Positions 1 through 11,335 of a stretch of DNA of 64,000 bases are shown in pieces. The notes below the pieces were generated by a model, which was given only the letters and a program-made list of their open reading frames with translations, did no database searches and was not told the DNA's origin. This DNA is from Heliocidaris erythrogramma. Taxonomy: Eukaryota; Echinodermata; Echinoidea; Camarodonta; Echinometridae. A program made the position numbers and the translations under genes. The stretch spans positions 50,227,925 through 50,291,924 of the forward strand of contig CM046858.1 of assembly GCA_025617745.1 (NCBI GenBank), read 5' to 3'. Positions within the stretch are counted from its first letter, which is position 1, and each line of letters begins with the position of its first letter.

Positions 1-123
1 CCTACGAATGCGTGGCCTCAGGTTTGCCGGGAATTGCTGGAAACAGAAGCGTCACGGTCTTTATTCAGGAATACGCTCCGCCACAGGGATCCAATACTGT
101 GGTGATAGTCGTGATGGTTTTCA
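1..123 (+). CDS. Partial exon: end of Ig-like domain and start of transmembrane helix
   Basis: Reading from base 3, the exon encodes YECVASGLPGIAGNRSVTVF followed by a short linker and the start of a hydrophobic run. The Y-x-C-x-A-S pattern is the usual F-strand end of an immunoglobulin domain. The exon ends at a good donor (GTAAGT at 124) in phase 1. The next exon (670-726) continues the hydrophobic run in frame, so the product is a type I membrane protein with at least one Ig domain; its N-terminal part lies outside the window. The family (cell-adhesion molecule, receptor kinase or other Ig receptor) cannot be decided from this much sequence. The open frame that continues past base 123 is intron. 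Confidence 0.6.
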
Positions 124-669
124 GTAAGTCTTCAGTAATTTTAGACTGTAATTTACATGCTAGATTCGAATGCTATGTATTATCTAGAAGTTTCTTTTTA
201 AATACAGATGTCCCACGTACATGACGTATTTGACATGGATAGAAGAAAGACCTCTACTTTAAGACAGCATTCATAAAATTGGTGATTGTAATTACAATTC
301 ATATTGTCAATCATTGTGTTGTAAAGCATGAACATTTCAACATGCCATAAGAAGCAAGCTTAACTAATGATATCACTCGTAACACATTTTTCTGATGAAA
401 ATGAAATGTGATCATTTATACACGTGCATCGCGTTTATTAGCTTGCCAAGATATCAGGCCTATACATACCCAAGTGAAGTCCCTTGGTTAGTTTACATGT
501 TTTACATCAGTATGTGTCAAAAAGTAAACGACATAATAGTGCTTATTTGGTGATGAAGCGAAGGGAGCTCATTCATTGATTATTTCCTGTACCGGTAACG
601 ATTATTTTCATTTTATGTTTGTTTTATGCTTTCGTACTACTTTCATTGTTGTTAATGATTCAGTTGCAG
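124..669 (+). other. Intron of the Ig-like gene
   Basis: AT-rich sequence between a GTAAGT donor and a TTGCAG acceptor. No repeat or ORF of note was seen in it. Confidence 0.45.
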
Positions 670-726
670 TCCTACTTATGGTTGCTGGAAAGTGCATTTT
701 CAAACGGTATCGAAGAAATTGCAGAG
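670..726 (+). CDS. Exon: transmembrane helix and basic stop-transfer segment
   Basis: A 57-base exon lies between a polypyrimidine/AG acceptor (ends 669) and a GTAAGC donor (727). Joined in phase 1 to the previous exon it completes a run of about 20 hydrophobic residues and then reads KCIFKRYRRN, a typical positively charged stop-transfer sequence on the cytoplasmic side. Splice phase, hydrophobicity and charge all agree, which is the main support for the three-exon model. Confidence 0.6.
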
Positions 727-1408
727 GTAAGCTTTTATAATTAATATCTACATTTACAATTTGTATTATATGAGCTGTTATCATTTTCGCCATGAAATTG
801 CTAATCACGAGGTCGTTGACTTGTTTGTAAGAATGGATCCACAGTGAATCCATGCATGCTTTAAAGGTAGTTTAGTAGTGGGAAAGAGGGCGCTTTGGAG
901 ATTTTACTACTTTGGCAGCCGGAATTAAAATTACTGCTTGTACTCATGTAAATTGATTGATTTCAAACAAAGGTGACGTTTCTTTGAGAAAGATATTGTT
1001 CAGAAATGGCTAAAATATTAAAGAAATAAACATCGAGTTTTGTACGTGGGCGTCGTATTTTATTCACACACGTGTAAAACCAATGAGATTTCCGTTTACG
1101 CATCATGTGTACGTGCACCGCTGTGAGGAGAACGGTCGGCGTGAGTGGCCCTAGCGTAGCGCAGAAGGTAGCGGTTGATACGTGATAATTTCTGTTATTT
1201 TACTGAAAGTTACCGGAAATCATTAGTGGAAAACCAGATTAACTCACGCATGTATCTGTTTTATGCAAGCCGGACAATATTTTTAATCAGTTTCATGAGA
1301 ATTTTCTTTTTGCTACCACTACTGCATAATACCATTAAGGCGGGTGTCCTATACTGCTTGCTGTTTACACACCCTACTCACTAAATGCCGTTCTATTTTC
1401 ATTTGCAG

Positions 1409-1456
1409 TTGGGTGCTGTCTAAGTGAATTCTCACCTTTGCCGACGGATTTTAATG
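1409..1456 (+). CDS. Exon: start of cytoplasmic tail of the Ig-like membrane protein
   Basis: A 48-base exon has an acceptor at 1407-1408 (pyrimidine-rich tract, TTTGCAG) and a GTAAGA donor at 1457. It keeps phase 1 on both sides and is open (VGCCLSEFSPLPTDFNG). It would extend the cytoplasmic tail. No later exon of this gene was recognised; the following 57 kb is mostly mobile DNA, so the gene either ends soon, with its last exon missed, or has a very large intron. Confidence 0.45.
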
Positions 1457-1647
1457 GTAAGATATACCCAAACAATCTGATGGGGTTCAAGGATCGAGAA
1501 TTTGAATGTCTGTTTTATTGACACCTCAGGCCACTGACGATCCACTTATGTCTCTTGTCCTCTTACACTCTTACAAGCTTACCAACTGTAATATTTTTTT
1601 AATCCTTAAAAACATGTACTAACTGATTTCATCATTGGAGATGTAGT

Positions 1648-1845
1648 GGAATTTTGGTTAATTCATTTGACTTTCAGTCAATAAGTCGAGGGTTCGAATC
1701 CCAGCTCAGCACTAACGTAATTTCGACAAGACATTAATCCACATAGGCTCTCAACCCAGGTGTAAATGGGTACACGATATGGTAGAGCGTTGCATAGTTA
1801 TTTTCCGCCCGGCTATGGCTGAAGTAATAATACTTATGTTCACAC
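1648..1845 (+). mobile_element. SINE, tRNA-Glu-like head (copy 1 of 3)
   Basis: The head contains the Pol III B-box GGTTCGAATCC, and its anticodon region reads like tRNA-Glu. The body shares with the copies at 16823-17122 (minus) and 58840-59104 (plus) the phrase CAAGACATTAATCCACAT, then a GGTGTAAATGGGTA segment. This copy lacks the 3' part with the GCGCTATACAAGAA tail that the other two keep. Confidence 0.6.
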
Positions 1846-3116
1846 GTAGTACATAGCATCGATGCTATGTAAATTTCAAAAATATTTCCACTACGTTCAG
1901 ACAGGCCGTGATCGACTTGCTTCTATCACCCACTCGTGACTATTCATCGCTCACCCGCTGCCAGAACAATAATTACTGAGCCACACATAGTGACCCGAGT
2001 ATAATTGATATGCATAGTCAAACACGCGGAAGTTTGTGTACATGGGTCATATGATGCGAAGCTTTTGTTTTGAATAATATTTTATTTGTCTTCATAAATC
2101 AACATAATAACACAATAACAATTCATTTGTAATATCGATAATACAATCAAGTAGCAAATACATGTGTTATAATACTTAATTTTAAATAAACCTTGTACAT
2201 GTCAAAATTGACTGAACTCCAATCTTATGCCAAAATAAAACACACGCATGCTCACTATATTCTCTGGTAAGCACACGTAAATCAATATCTAAAGACCATA
2301 TCATATTTTAGTTAAGGTCTGATTCTGAAAGAGCAGATTCTCAGCTTTAAAATGATATATAACTCATTGGATGTTCATAACTCAATGTACAAAGAGAAGA
2401 ATGCACAGTCCCTCATAATGTTACTTCTTAATATGGGTTTAAAGTTTGCAGTCTATTGAAGCACTCTGACTTGCAAAGTGTTGTGCTAAGGTGACAAATG
2501 GAGTGTTAGAACTCAATGAAAATTTCTATGAAGGGATTATCAGATTGTCCTAAACTTGGCATACTACATAGACATATCCTGTTTATCATAGTGCACAAGT
2601 ATCAATGCAAGAACTTACTCCGGGAGATTTATGGGAGATTAAAATGAGACAAGTTTTCAGGGTCGTGAAAAAGAAAAGTAATACAACAAAATCCAGAGAA
2701 GACACACATAAGTCTGATAAAAAGCTGTCAAAAATACCACTTCTAGATTGGTGCCTCCACATTTTAGATTACTTAGAAAAAAGTATACTCTTTCAGGAAA
2801 TACCCAAAACTAAAATTTGACCATGCATGCCAACCAAAACACATTGATTGAGCTCTAACTGAAAATCACACAGTGCGACTTTTGGGTGGTTTTTTTGGTG
2901 CCTGGTCATATATAAAAAAGAAAAACAACCCCCTTCCTTACCACACAGTATACACATTAGCCTACTTACCCCTATGTACATCATATTACATTACAGTACC
3001 AGATGAAACAGACAGAATGATAATAGAAAAAAGTAGGGAAGAGGGTACATCACATTAATACATACATTGCATTATATTATAGCACCACATGAAAGCGATT
3101 GCGCTCACATTACAAA
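1846..3116. other. No gene recognised
   Basis: AT-rich non-coding sequence. The short ORFs here (for example 2605-2820 plus) have low-complexity, lysine-rich translations with no family resemblance, and I do not support them as genes. Confidence 0.5.
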
Positions 3117-3596
3117 TGTGACCCGACGCCTCAAAACCTACAATAAGTCGCCAAAATTTGTTTTATACATTTTCTGAAAGTAGAGATTCTCAGCTTTCCA
3201 ATGGTATATCACTTGCCTAGTTTACTCAATGATAACACCTTTAAATATCACATTTAGAATCAGTATGTAACCAGCAATCAATAACTCCTATTCAGAGAAA
3301 ATGGCCGTTTAAGTTCGGAACAAAAGAGTGCTAATTTGGCATTGAATGAAAGTATTGCAAAAGCTCTCCAAACATTCATTAGCTCGACAGGTGATATGAG
3401 GGAGTCATTTTAAAATGCCCAAAAAACATATTTCTAATTACGACTCACAAACTTGAGACATGATAGAATGATAATGAAACTACCCATTTCTATCAAAAAC
3501 AGAAAATCAACTGATCCAAGCAAATTTACTATTTTGGGCTGTTTGCTACGTTGTGGTCCGTGCGACTTATTGTAGGTTTTGAGGCGGCGGGTCACA
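3117..3596. mobile_element. 480-bp MITE with about 34-bp terminal inverted repeats
   Basis: The ends TGTGACCCG...CGGGTCACA are inverted and extend into CCTCAAAACCTACAATAAG on each side with few mismatches. The interior is non-coding. A 5'-truncated relative in the other orientation lies at 19742-19910. No exact target duplication was found. Confidence 0.65.
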
Positions 3597-3739
3597 AATA
3601 GTCACAAGTGCGGTGGGTGGTCTACCGCAAAGCGTCGATGCTATGTCGCTGGATCCTGAGATTTACTCCTGCTAAACTCGCTGCAAGAATTGTTTGGAAA
3701 CTCGCTTCTATCTCGTGACTGTCTGCGTTCAGACAGCGT

Positions 3740-5060
3740 TTGGTCTCGACACCCAGTACCCAGTATCTCTAAAATCCTAGAAAAAATAATTTATAAACGA
3801 TTATATAATTTTATGACTATAAATAATTTATTGATCCCTAATCAATTTGGTTTTAGACCAGGACACTCTACTGATTATGCTGTTTTACACATGTGTGACA
3901 AAATTATAGAATCATTTGCAAAAAAGGAACATACTATAGGCATATTCATGGATTTATCGAAAGCATGTGACACAATTAATCATGGAATATTATTATATAA
4001 ACTAAATAATTATGGTGTAAGAGGACAAGCTTTATCTTGGTTCAAAGATTCTCTACATAACCGACAACAATATGTTAATTTACAATCTTATAATGCGCAA
4101 AGACAATATATAAAATGTGGCGTACCACAGGGATCAATATTGGGTCCATTATTATTTATTATTTATGTAAACTATATAATTAATTCTTCTTTATCATTGA
4201 ATTTCGTTATGTTTGCTGACGACACAAGTATACTTTATTCTCACCATGATTCAATGGTACTTATAAATAGGCCTAATTCTGAGTTAAAAACATATCTTTA
4301 TGGTTTAAATGTAATAAACTGGCTCTCAATATTAATACAACTAATTTGATTCAGTCTAGACAGGCAAACGCACAGAATGTAGATTGTAATATATTAATTG
4401 ATGGATTGCCTCTGGCAGAAAAACACTCTACAAATTTTTAGGAGTTACAATTGACTCAAATTTAACCCGGGCAGAACACACACGTAACATTCATACATCA
4501 ATATCCAGAAACATCGGAATTCTTTATAAACTACAACACTTAATAACTGAAAGGTCCCTAATGATATTATATAATTCCTTAATTCTATCTCACATAATGT
4601 ACTGCAACATTGTTTGGGGCAATTGCTGTGTAACTAAATTAAATTCTATATTACTACTTCAAAAAAAAAGCATTACGCATTGTAACTAATTCTACTTATT
4701 TTTCTCACACTGATCCTTTATTTAAGCGTCTAAAAACATTAAGGATACAGGATATACATGCTTTTCAAACAGGAATGTTTATGTACAAATTCACATTTAA
4801 GCAACTCCCTTCGTTATTTTGTAACATATTCAACTTGAATTCAAATATACATGCATATCCTACTCGTCACTCCATAGATTATCATTTAGAAAATCCCAGA
4901 ATTATTTTAGCACAAAAGTCAATCAGGCACCATGGTCCGGATGTCTGGAGCGCCCTACCACAATGGCTAAAGCAATGTTCCTCAATTTACTCTTTTAAAA
5001 CATCGATTAAAAATATTTATTATTTAAATATTAAAGTACACCTATCTAATCTAATCTAAC
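3740..5060 (+). pseudogene. 5'-truncated LINE, reverse transcriptase remnant
   Basis: From about 3745 to 4349 the frame encodes reverse transcriptase fingers and palm: KILEKIIYKRL, NQFGFRPGHST, the motif A region GIFMDLSKACDTINH (Asp present), GVPQGSILGPLLF and the catalytic FADDTS box. The thumb and C-terminal parts continue in other frames. One is around 4440-4660 (LGVTIDSNL..., MYCNIVWGN). The other is 4775-5059, with the YPTRHS...HHGPDVWSALP block usual near the end of CR1/jockey-like ORF2 proteins. Several frameshifts and the absent endonuclease make it dead. The 3' end is a (ATCTA)n tail at about 5042-5059, typical of LINE target-primed insertion. The exact clade is undecided. Confidence 0.8.
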
Positions 5061-5106
5061 TTAACAAAAATGCCACTGGAAAAAAGAACACAACAAGTTG
5101 AAAAAT

Positions 5107-5137
5107 GAAAGTCACAGATCACCCCTGGTGTTTGTGG
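5107..5137 (+). pseudogene. Left fragment of Tc1 transposase gene split by the foldback element
   Basis: The frame reads HRSPLVFV, matching the segment that precedes DGN-ITAQ in many Tc1 transposases. It stops exactly at GTTTGTGG (5130-5137), and the same eight bases resume the coding frame at 15755 (FVDGNITAQRYVEDILRP). Upstream of about 5107 no more transposase is recognisable, because the LINE tail lies there. Confidence 0.5.
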
Positions 5138-5147
5138 GGTTACGTCG

Positions 5148-5603
5148 TTTTTCCGAAGGTTCGTATTTCCGAAGGTTCGTTTTTCCGAAGGTTCATAATT
5201 CCGAAGGTTCGTTATTCCGAAGGTTCGTTACTCCGAAGGTTCGTTTTTCCGAAGGTTCGTTTTTCCGAAGGTTCGTTTTTCCGAAAATGAAATAGGGTTC
5301 ATAATTCCGAAGGTTCGTATTTCCGAAAATGAAATGAGGTTCATAATTCCGAAAATGAAATAAGGTTCGTATTTCCGAAAATGAAAAAGGGTTCGTATTT
5401 CCGAAAATGAAAAATGGTTCGTATTTCCGAAAATGAAAAAGGGTTCGTATTTCCGAAAATGAAATAGGGTTCGTATTTCCGAAAATGAAATAGGGTTCGT
5501 ATTTCCGAAAATGAAAAAGGGTTCGTATTTCCGAAAATGAAACAGGGTTCGTATTTCCGAAAATGAAAAAGGGTTCGTATTTCCAAAAAAGAAAAAGGGT
5601 TGT
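5148..5603 (+). repeat. Left terminal array of the foldback element
   Basis: The outer part (5148-5285) has about eight copies of a 16-bp unit TTCCGAAGGTTCGTAT with a variable last two to four bases. The inner part (5285-5603) has a 26-bp unit made by inserting a TGAAA-rich segment into the same core (TTCCGAAAATGAAA...GGTTCGTAT). The open frames across it on both strands are repeat artefacts, not genes. Confidence 0.9.
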
Positions 5604-5744
5604 AAATTCAGAGAATACGGCGTCAATCCGTATTTCGGATAGGGAGGAGGGGAAAGACGGCCAAGTGTAAAGATATTAATTCGTACTCAATAATCATAAC
5701 AATGATGATAACATCCAGAGAAATAGCCATTATTATCGTAATTC

Positions 5745-5850
5745 CTATCAATATTATCATTATTATTATTATTATTATTATGATTATTATTATTATTATC
5801 ATCATTATTGTTATTATTATTAATATTATTATCATTGTTCCTATTATAAT
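5745..5850. repeat. ATT microsatellite
   Basis: Imperfect (ATT)n tract. The isoleucine-rich frame on the minus strand is an artefact of it. Confidence 0.85.
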
Positions 5851-6517
5851 AACCAATATTTGTGAGCGAGCGTAGAGAGCGAGCGCCTCAGGAATACATG
5901 TTTCATTTCTCATAAAATGATATTGCTTCGGTGATTACAAATACATACTGATGTATTGAAGAAAGTGAATGATCGGATTCCGGATTAAATTTGCTACAAC
6001 GAAATTGGCTTGAAGTTATTTATATAATGTATATACCGCTTTGGAAAATGAGACACACCAAAGTTCCAAGTAGATCTTTACAAGCAGAACATGGCCACGT
6101 AAAGTTTTTGAAAGGGGGAGCTGATGCCTCTTGGCAGAATATCATACTCCCCTTTTCCACAATTTGCAAGCGAGCGAAGCGAGTTAGAAAAAAATAAAAC
6201 CCTTTTTTTATTGTAATGGAAATGCAATATTACTTAACCCTACTGCCGAATATGGAATATTTGGGCACTTCACTCGCCCTAATGAAGGGCGTTCCCTGTC
6301 CCAAACTATTCCGTTTCTAAATCTTACGCGCTAGTGAGCAAGTAAAAAAAGGAGATATTGTCTATAGAATAATGATTTTGTTACCAGATAATCCAAACAA
6401 TTATAACATTTTGAGTACCTTCCCGCCCACAGATAAGGATAGCCGACCATCTCGCTTCCCAAAATAAAAGGATGTTCGGGAACCACGCTGCTGGATTCCA
6501 GTGAGCTAAACATTGAC
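5851..6517. other. Foldback cargo without recognisable gene
   Basis: Non-coding sequence with recurring GCGAGCGNAGCGAG-like motifs (about 5863-5885 and 6168-6183). The same motif type appears at about 14330 and 56470-56770, which suggests another degenerate dispersed repeat. No coding frame is supported. Confidence 0.4.
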
Positions 6518-6536
6518 AATTTACTGCAATAAATCA

Positions 6537-6696
6537 TATATACCTACCTATTATGCCTGTAGTCTTGACTACGGGACCCCTTCGAGAATTATCACACATG
6601 TGTCACAATATTGTGCGCACCCCCCGTAATCCTATTGTCCCCTTTGCCACTCACGCGCGTCAATACGCTACGGCCATCTTCCTCTTTCTTGCTCGC
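6537..6696 (+). repeat. DIRS left inverted terminal repeat
   Basis: Begins TATATACCTACCTATTATGC. It is the near-exact reverse complement of 12531-12680 over about 150 bp. Confidence 0.9.
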
Positions 6697-7109
6697 CCCC
6701 GACGAGATAGGACGTATAGTCACAGCGCTCCTGAAATCAGGTCGTATAGTATCTTTTTGGTGCGCTTTTTCACATAGTTAAAGCACTTTTAGGTACCTAT
6801 ATTCGTTTAGATTATAGTACTTGGTGTTTTATTAGTCACTCTTGCCGATTGCAAGGGATTTTTTGATTCCCTTTCTTGGCATTTATTTTTCTCTTTCACG
6901 GTCAGCCCCACGTAGATATTTCCGTGTTTGCGGGTGTTTCCGTTTGTCACCGAGCCTTCGGGTTCGGCGTTTATTCTTACGGTTTTTAGGCTGTGAAAAT
7001 TTCTTTAGTGCGTATCTCCCAAATAATTTTACCCTTATTTACTGCATTCAGTTGAAGTATTTCTTATTTTGAAAAAAGTATACTTTATTGTCTGTTTTAT
7101 TGCAGTGGT

Positions 7110-9384
7110 ATGGATTCGGAAGAAGAAGCAGCTAGGTCAAGGAGACCTGCTTCTTCCGAAGAGTCGTCTAGCAAGACGACTCGGCCTTCCAGAACTCCCC
7201 CGAGTACTGCGGTACACGGGGGAGGGAGGAGGGCTAAGGGTAAGTTGCCTAGTGGTGTTTCCTTGCAGAGTTTGCCAGTCTCGGAGCTTGCGGCTTCGGG
7301 ACGGGTGGCGTTAACTGAATCGGGATTGTCAACTCCGAAGCCCGTGGTTTCGGGGTGGGTGGCGTCAGATTCTAGTGGTTTGGATATCTCGAATCCAATC
7401 CCCCGGTCGCTGAGACCAGAGGGGGGGGGGGGGGGGGGGGGGGCTGTTGTTTCCCGTACGGTAGCGTTCACTCGCTCTGATCCGTTAGGGGAGACGCGCC
7501 CCACTACTGCAGGGCAGCCCACGGGCTTAGTCCATGTTGGTCTGGGTTCTCAAACCCTAGCCCCCGGCAAACGCCATATGGGGGAACGAGTACTTCCTGG
7601 GCTGTCTACATTGCCAGCTAATTGGAATGCTCGAGCTAACAATTATGGACGCTCTTCGGAGCAACAGGTGTTTTCACCTGAGTGCGTGACTACTAGTGCT
7701 CCCCTATTGCTGCTTTCGAGCGGTCCAATAGCGGGTTCACACGCCTTTAGTAGTCATCGGGCACATACCGAGTCATCTCGGTCTGCCCACGCACTGGGAG
7801 CTTTTAGCTCCCAACCCAAGGCTACTGCATCTTCTTGCTTAGCCAATATGGGTGATTTGGGCGATTCTCTAGGCTTACGCCATGAGCGCTCCAATCCCTT
7901 TATGGGAAGTGAACGCCCCTCCGCGGAGGGATCGGTTTGTGTTTCCGAAGAGGCTTCGGGGACCCGAACGAATCCGATTAAGCGTTCTAAGAAAAGGGTT
8001 TCGGCTACGACTTTTGTCGAGCCAGCCAAGAAAAAGGCCAAGAAGAAGGCAAAAAGTGGCAAGGCTTTGCCGGCCTCTTGCCCGTCTGACCTGGCTAACC
8101 CAGCTAGCTCCTCTCAAGCTGACATGTTCAGTATGATGCGGGCTTTTGCTCAGAATCAGGGTTGGTCCTTTGTACCGGCTACTTCAACCCTGACTTCTGT
8201 CCCTATTCAGGGATCTCGCCTTGAGTCTAATCAGCCTTTTGTGATTGATTCCTCTTTGTCTGAGTCGGATTCGCATGTGCCTCCTATTCCCGCGGCCCTT
8301 GGGGCTCCGCCGGGCGAGGAGACTGTTGTTGAACCATGCGAGGCTCTGCCTGCGGAGGCCTTTGTTAGTGCTCCTTTGTCTCATTCCACTCGAGTGGAAC
8401 CAGATTCGGATGTGGCTTCTCAAGCTTCGGTTCCCGAATCGCTTGGACAGACGGAGTCTCAATCGCTTGCTCTTCGCGGGGTAGAAGCGATTGCTTTGTT
8501 GTCCAAATATCTCCCTGAATTTCAGTCAACCCGCGCGCAGGGTTCGACTTCGCGTTGGAAATTTAAGCAGCAGGATTCCTCTGAGGGTATCGCTCTTGAG
8601 GAGGTTTTCAAGCTGGAGTATGACCGCATTGAGGCCGCGCTGTTGATTAAGCGCTCTAATGCGGTCAAGGGTAAGGCCTTTGCCTTTTGTTCTCAGGACC
8701 AAGACAGCTTTTTTAAGGCTAAGACTCTGTCTCCTGAGATTTTGGAGGTTGGTCGTCGCTTACGGGCGACTAATCCGCTTACCTCCGCCGCTTTCAAGGC
8801 GGAGGATAAGATCTGGTCTAATATTGAAAGCCAGGTTAGGTCGGGGATGCGTTTGTCGGCGTTTCAAGGGTTTCTCTCCGACCTTAGGTCCAGGGCGGAG
8901 GAGTTGAATGTTACCGATGGTGACAAGCTGATTATTGACGACCTGTTGCATACTCTTTTTTTGTCTGCAGTGGTCGCAGCTTTCCACCGCAGCTGCTTCG
9001 GCTACGTTCCGTCGCAGGACCTCGGCTCTCTCGGCACTGGGTGTTAGAGAGTCGGGCATTGCTCAACTTCTCCGAGATGTTCCGTCTCGGGGTCCTTCGC
9101 TTTTTGGTGGTAAATTCGCTACGGTTTTTCAGAGAGAGATCGATGCGCGTAAGCAGATCTCGGATATGACTAAGCAGTTTCACACTAGCTCTAAGTCAAC
9201 GCGGGCCCCTGTTCAGCGTAGACCTGCTGGTCCCGTTTCAGGTCAACGCAGTCGCGTGTCTAGGGTCCCGCCTCCTGAGCCACAGCCAGCTCCTTCTCGT
9301 GGGAGAGGGAGTCGTGGCAGGGGCATTTCGAGAGGTACTCGTGGTAAGGCGATGGCTTCGCAGAAGGCCAAGCCTGGGTTTTGA
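7110..9384 (+). pseudogene. DIRS ORF1 (gag-like), one frameshift
   Basis: A long serine/proline-rich reading frame starts at ATG 7110 (MDSEEEAARSRRPASSEE). It has a lysine-rich basic patch (KKAKKKAKSGK) around residue 310 and a helical C-terminal part (ALEEVFKLEYDRIEAALL...). A long G run at about 7421-7442 makes a polyglycine stretch. The frame ends at 9047, but the gag-like sequence clearly continues in the next frame from about 8985 to 9384 (ALSALGVRESGIAQLLRDV, then an RGRGSRGRG tail). A single-base change near 8980 therefore splits it. DIRS ORF1 proteins are thought to be capsid-like; no zinc knuckle is visible, and the RG-rich tail may bind RNA. Confidence 0.75.
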
Positions 9385-11335
9385 TGTTTTTCCCCGAGCG
9401 CTTGTTCAACCGAATGTGGTAGGTGGCCGTCTTCACGCGTTTCTCCCCGCTTGGGAGGCCATCTCCGGGGACGCATTGGTTCTCTCCGTCGTGCGAGACG
9501 GATTCTTCATAGATCTTTGCGATTCGCTCCCCGGAGGGGCTATAAGAATTCGGTCACCTCCCATGTCTGCCCTGTCTCGATCTCATGCTTCAAAGGAGAT
9601 CGAGTCTCTTCTGGAAAAGAGGGCTATAGAAAGGGTAAGAGACAGGCCGTCTCTTTCCCTTTCTCCAATATTTGTTATTCCCAAGCGCTCGGGAAAACTT
9701 CGTTTGATACTGAACCTAAAAAGGATAAACAAATTTATTCCTCCGGTTCATTTTCGGATGGAGACTCTTGCCTCCATTCTTCCGTTGATAAAAAGGGAAG
9801 ACTACGCGGTCTCGATAGATCTCAAGGACGCGTACTTTCACATTCCCATTCATCGCGCATCTCGCGATCTTCTGGGGTTCTCCTTCCTCTCGGAGACTTA
9901 TCGTTTTCGGGCTCTTCCCTTCGGGCTGCGCCCGGCCCCTCGGGTTTTTACTCAAGTTGTAGCGGTGCTAGCGGCCTTTCTGAGGCGTCGCGGCCTGCGG
10001 TTGTTTTGTTACATGGACGATTGGCTTCTCCTTGCGGAGTCGCGCGATCGTTTGTTGGACGAGACTCGTTTGCTCGTCTCTCTTTCTCAAGACTTAGGTT
10101 TCCTAATAAATTGGGAAAAGTCAGAGTTAGTCCCCACTCGCAGCCCAGTTTTTCTGGGGGCGGTGTTAGACATAAGGAATCAGTTAGCTCGGCCCAGTCG
10201 AGACAGGATTCTCACCATTGTCTCTGCGGCTCGCAAGCTCTTGCTGGCCAGAAGAGTCTCGGCCAGACAGTGGCTTCAGTTTCTAGGTTATCTAGCCAGT
10301 CTAGTCGATGTTTTAGAGGACTGCCGGCTCCTCATGAGACCCTTTCAGAGACATCTCCTCAGGTTCTTCAAGCCGGGAAAAGACTCTCTTTTGGTCTGGA
10401 TTCCAGTACCAGTAAAGATCAAGTCTCTTCTCGCTTGTTGGACGAGCGAGGTGTTTCTCGCGCGAGGCAGGTCCTTCTCTGCCCCTCTTCCGTCGATATC
10501 GGTTTCGACGGACGCCTCTCGGTTGGGGTGGGGAGGACACTGCAACGGCAGCACGGTTGCGGGGGATTGGTCTCATCTTGGGACTCTTCCTCATATCAAT
10601 GTCCTGGAGTTTATGGCAGTTCTGTTGACCTTGCTCCATTTCAGAAGTCGACTTCTCAGTCGTTCGGTTCTGATTCTCACGGACAATGTTACTGTGGCGG
10701 CATATATCAATCGGCAGGGAGGCACTCGTTCGGTTGCCCTGAATGCCCTAGCAGCTCAGCTGTGGAGGTGGTGTCGTCGCATGGCAATCACACCCGTGGC
10801 CTCTTTCATCCCCGGTCGGGAAAACCTCATTGCGGATTTTCTGTCCCGGGGCAGGTATCTTCCATCGGAATGGATGCTCCATCCGGAGGTATTTTGCCGC
10901 ATTCGCAGTTGCCTAGGTCCACTGGAAGTGGATCTATTTGCGTCGGTGCTAAATCACCAGCTGCCGAAGTATTGCTCCCGTGTTCGCGATCAGGGAGCAT
11001 GGGCTCTCGATGCTTTCTCCCTCAGCTGGGAGAACCTTCAGGGATTCGCCTTTCCTCCCTTCCAACTGATTCCGCGGGTCTTGCGGAAAATCAGGGAAGA
11101 TCGGGCGAGGGTGCTTGTAATAGCTCCCTTTTGGCCCAGGAGGAATTGGTTTCCGGAACTTATGAGCCTTCTAGGGGCTCAACCGTTAGTTCTCCCGTTA
11201 AGAGCGGATCTGGTGTTACAGCCCCTATCGGGGATTCTTCACCACAATCCGGAGTCTCTTCATTTGACTGCTTGGCCCCTGTCAGGGAATCTGCAAGACA
11301 GTCGGGTCTCTCTGATAGAGCCGCGGACTTTGTAA
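9299..11335 (+). CDS. DIRS reverse transcriptase / RNase H
   Basis: The frame is open for 678 codons. The conserved region starts at about residue 40 (GGRLHAFLPAWEAI). Reverse transcriptase motifs follow in order: FVIPKRSGKLRLILNLKRIN, the motif A region VSIDLKDAYFHIPIH, ALPFGLRPAPRVFTQV and the catalytic YMDDWLL box. RNase H follows: STDASRLGWGG (first Asp), NVLEFMAVLL (Glu), LTDNVTVAAYINRQGG (Asp) and a late Asp in ENLIADFLSRG. After RNase H comes the VDLFASVLNHQLPKY...WALDAFSLSW block common in DIRS pol. The true start is uncertain: the first ATG at 9299 overlaps the end of ORF1, so translation may depend on overlap or re-initiation. All catalytic residues seem present. Confidence 0.9.
   Translation: MGEGVVAGAFREVLVVRRWLRRRPSLGFDVFPRALVQPNVVGGRLHAFLPAWEAISGDALVLSVVRDGFFIDLCDSLPGGAIRIRSPPMSALSRSHASKEIESLLEKRAIERVRDRPSLSLSPIFVIPKRSGKLRLILNLKRINKFIPPVHFRMETLASILPLIKREDYAVSIDLKDAYFHIPIHRASRDLLGFSFLSETYRFRALPFGLRPAPRVFTQVVAVLAAFLRRRGLRLFCYMDDWLLLAESRDRLLDETRLLVSLSQDLGFLINWEKSELVPTRSPVFLGAVLDIRNQLARPSRDRILTIVSAARKLLLARRVSARQWLQFLGYLASLVDVLEDCRLLMRPFQRHLLRFFKPGKDSLLVWIPVPVKIKSLLACWTSEVFLARGRSFSAPLPSISVSTDASRLGWGGHCNGSTVAGDWSHLGTLPHINVLEFMAVLLTLLHFRSRLLSRSVLILTDNVTVAAYINRQGGTRSVALNALAAQLWRWCRRMAITPVASFIPGRENLIADFLSRGRYLPSEWMLHPEVFCRIRSCLGPLEVDLFASVLNHQLPKYCSRVRDQGAWALDAFSLSWENLQGFAFPPFQLIPRVLRKIREDRARVLVIAPFWPRRNWFPELMSLLGAQPLVLPLRADLVLQPLSGILHHNPESLHLTAWPLSGNLQDSRVSLIEPRTL

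Noticed and set aside
5098-5626. Long open frames on both strands across the tandem array (for example 132 codons on the minus strand)
   Set aside because: They are repeats of one short DNA unit read in frames without stops; they have no codon bias or domain.
5623-5913. Isoleucine-rich minus-strand frame resembling a membrane peptide
   Set aside because: It is the translation of an (ATT)n microsatellite.
9451-11250. The first two-thirds of the 952-codon frame in the DIRS element as a separate protein
   Set aside because: It is serine-rich, has no domain, and lies out of frame over the RT/RNase H sequence; only the last part is the recombinase.
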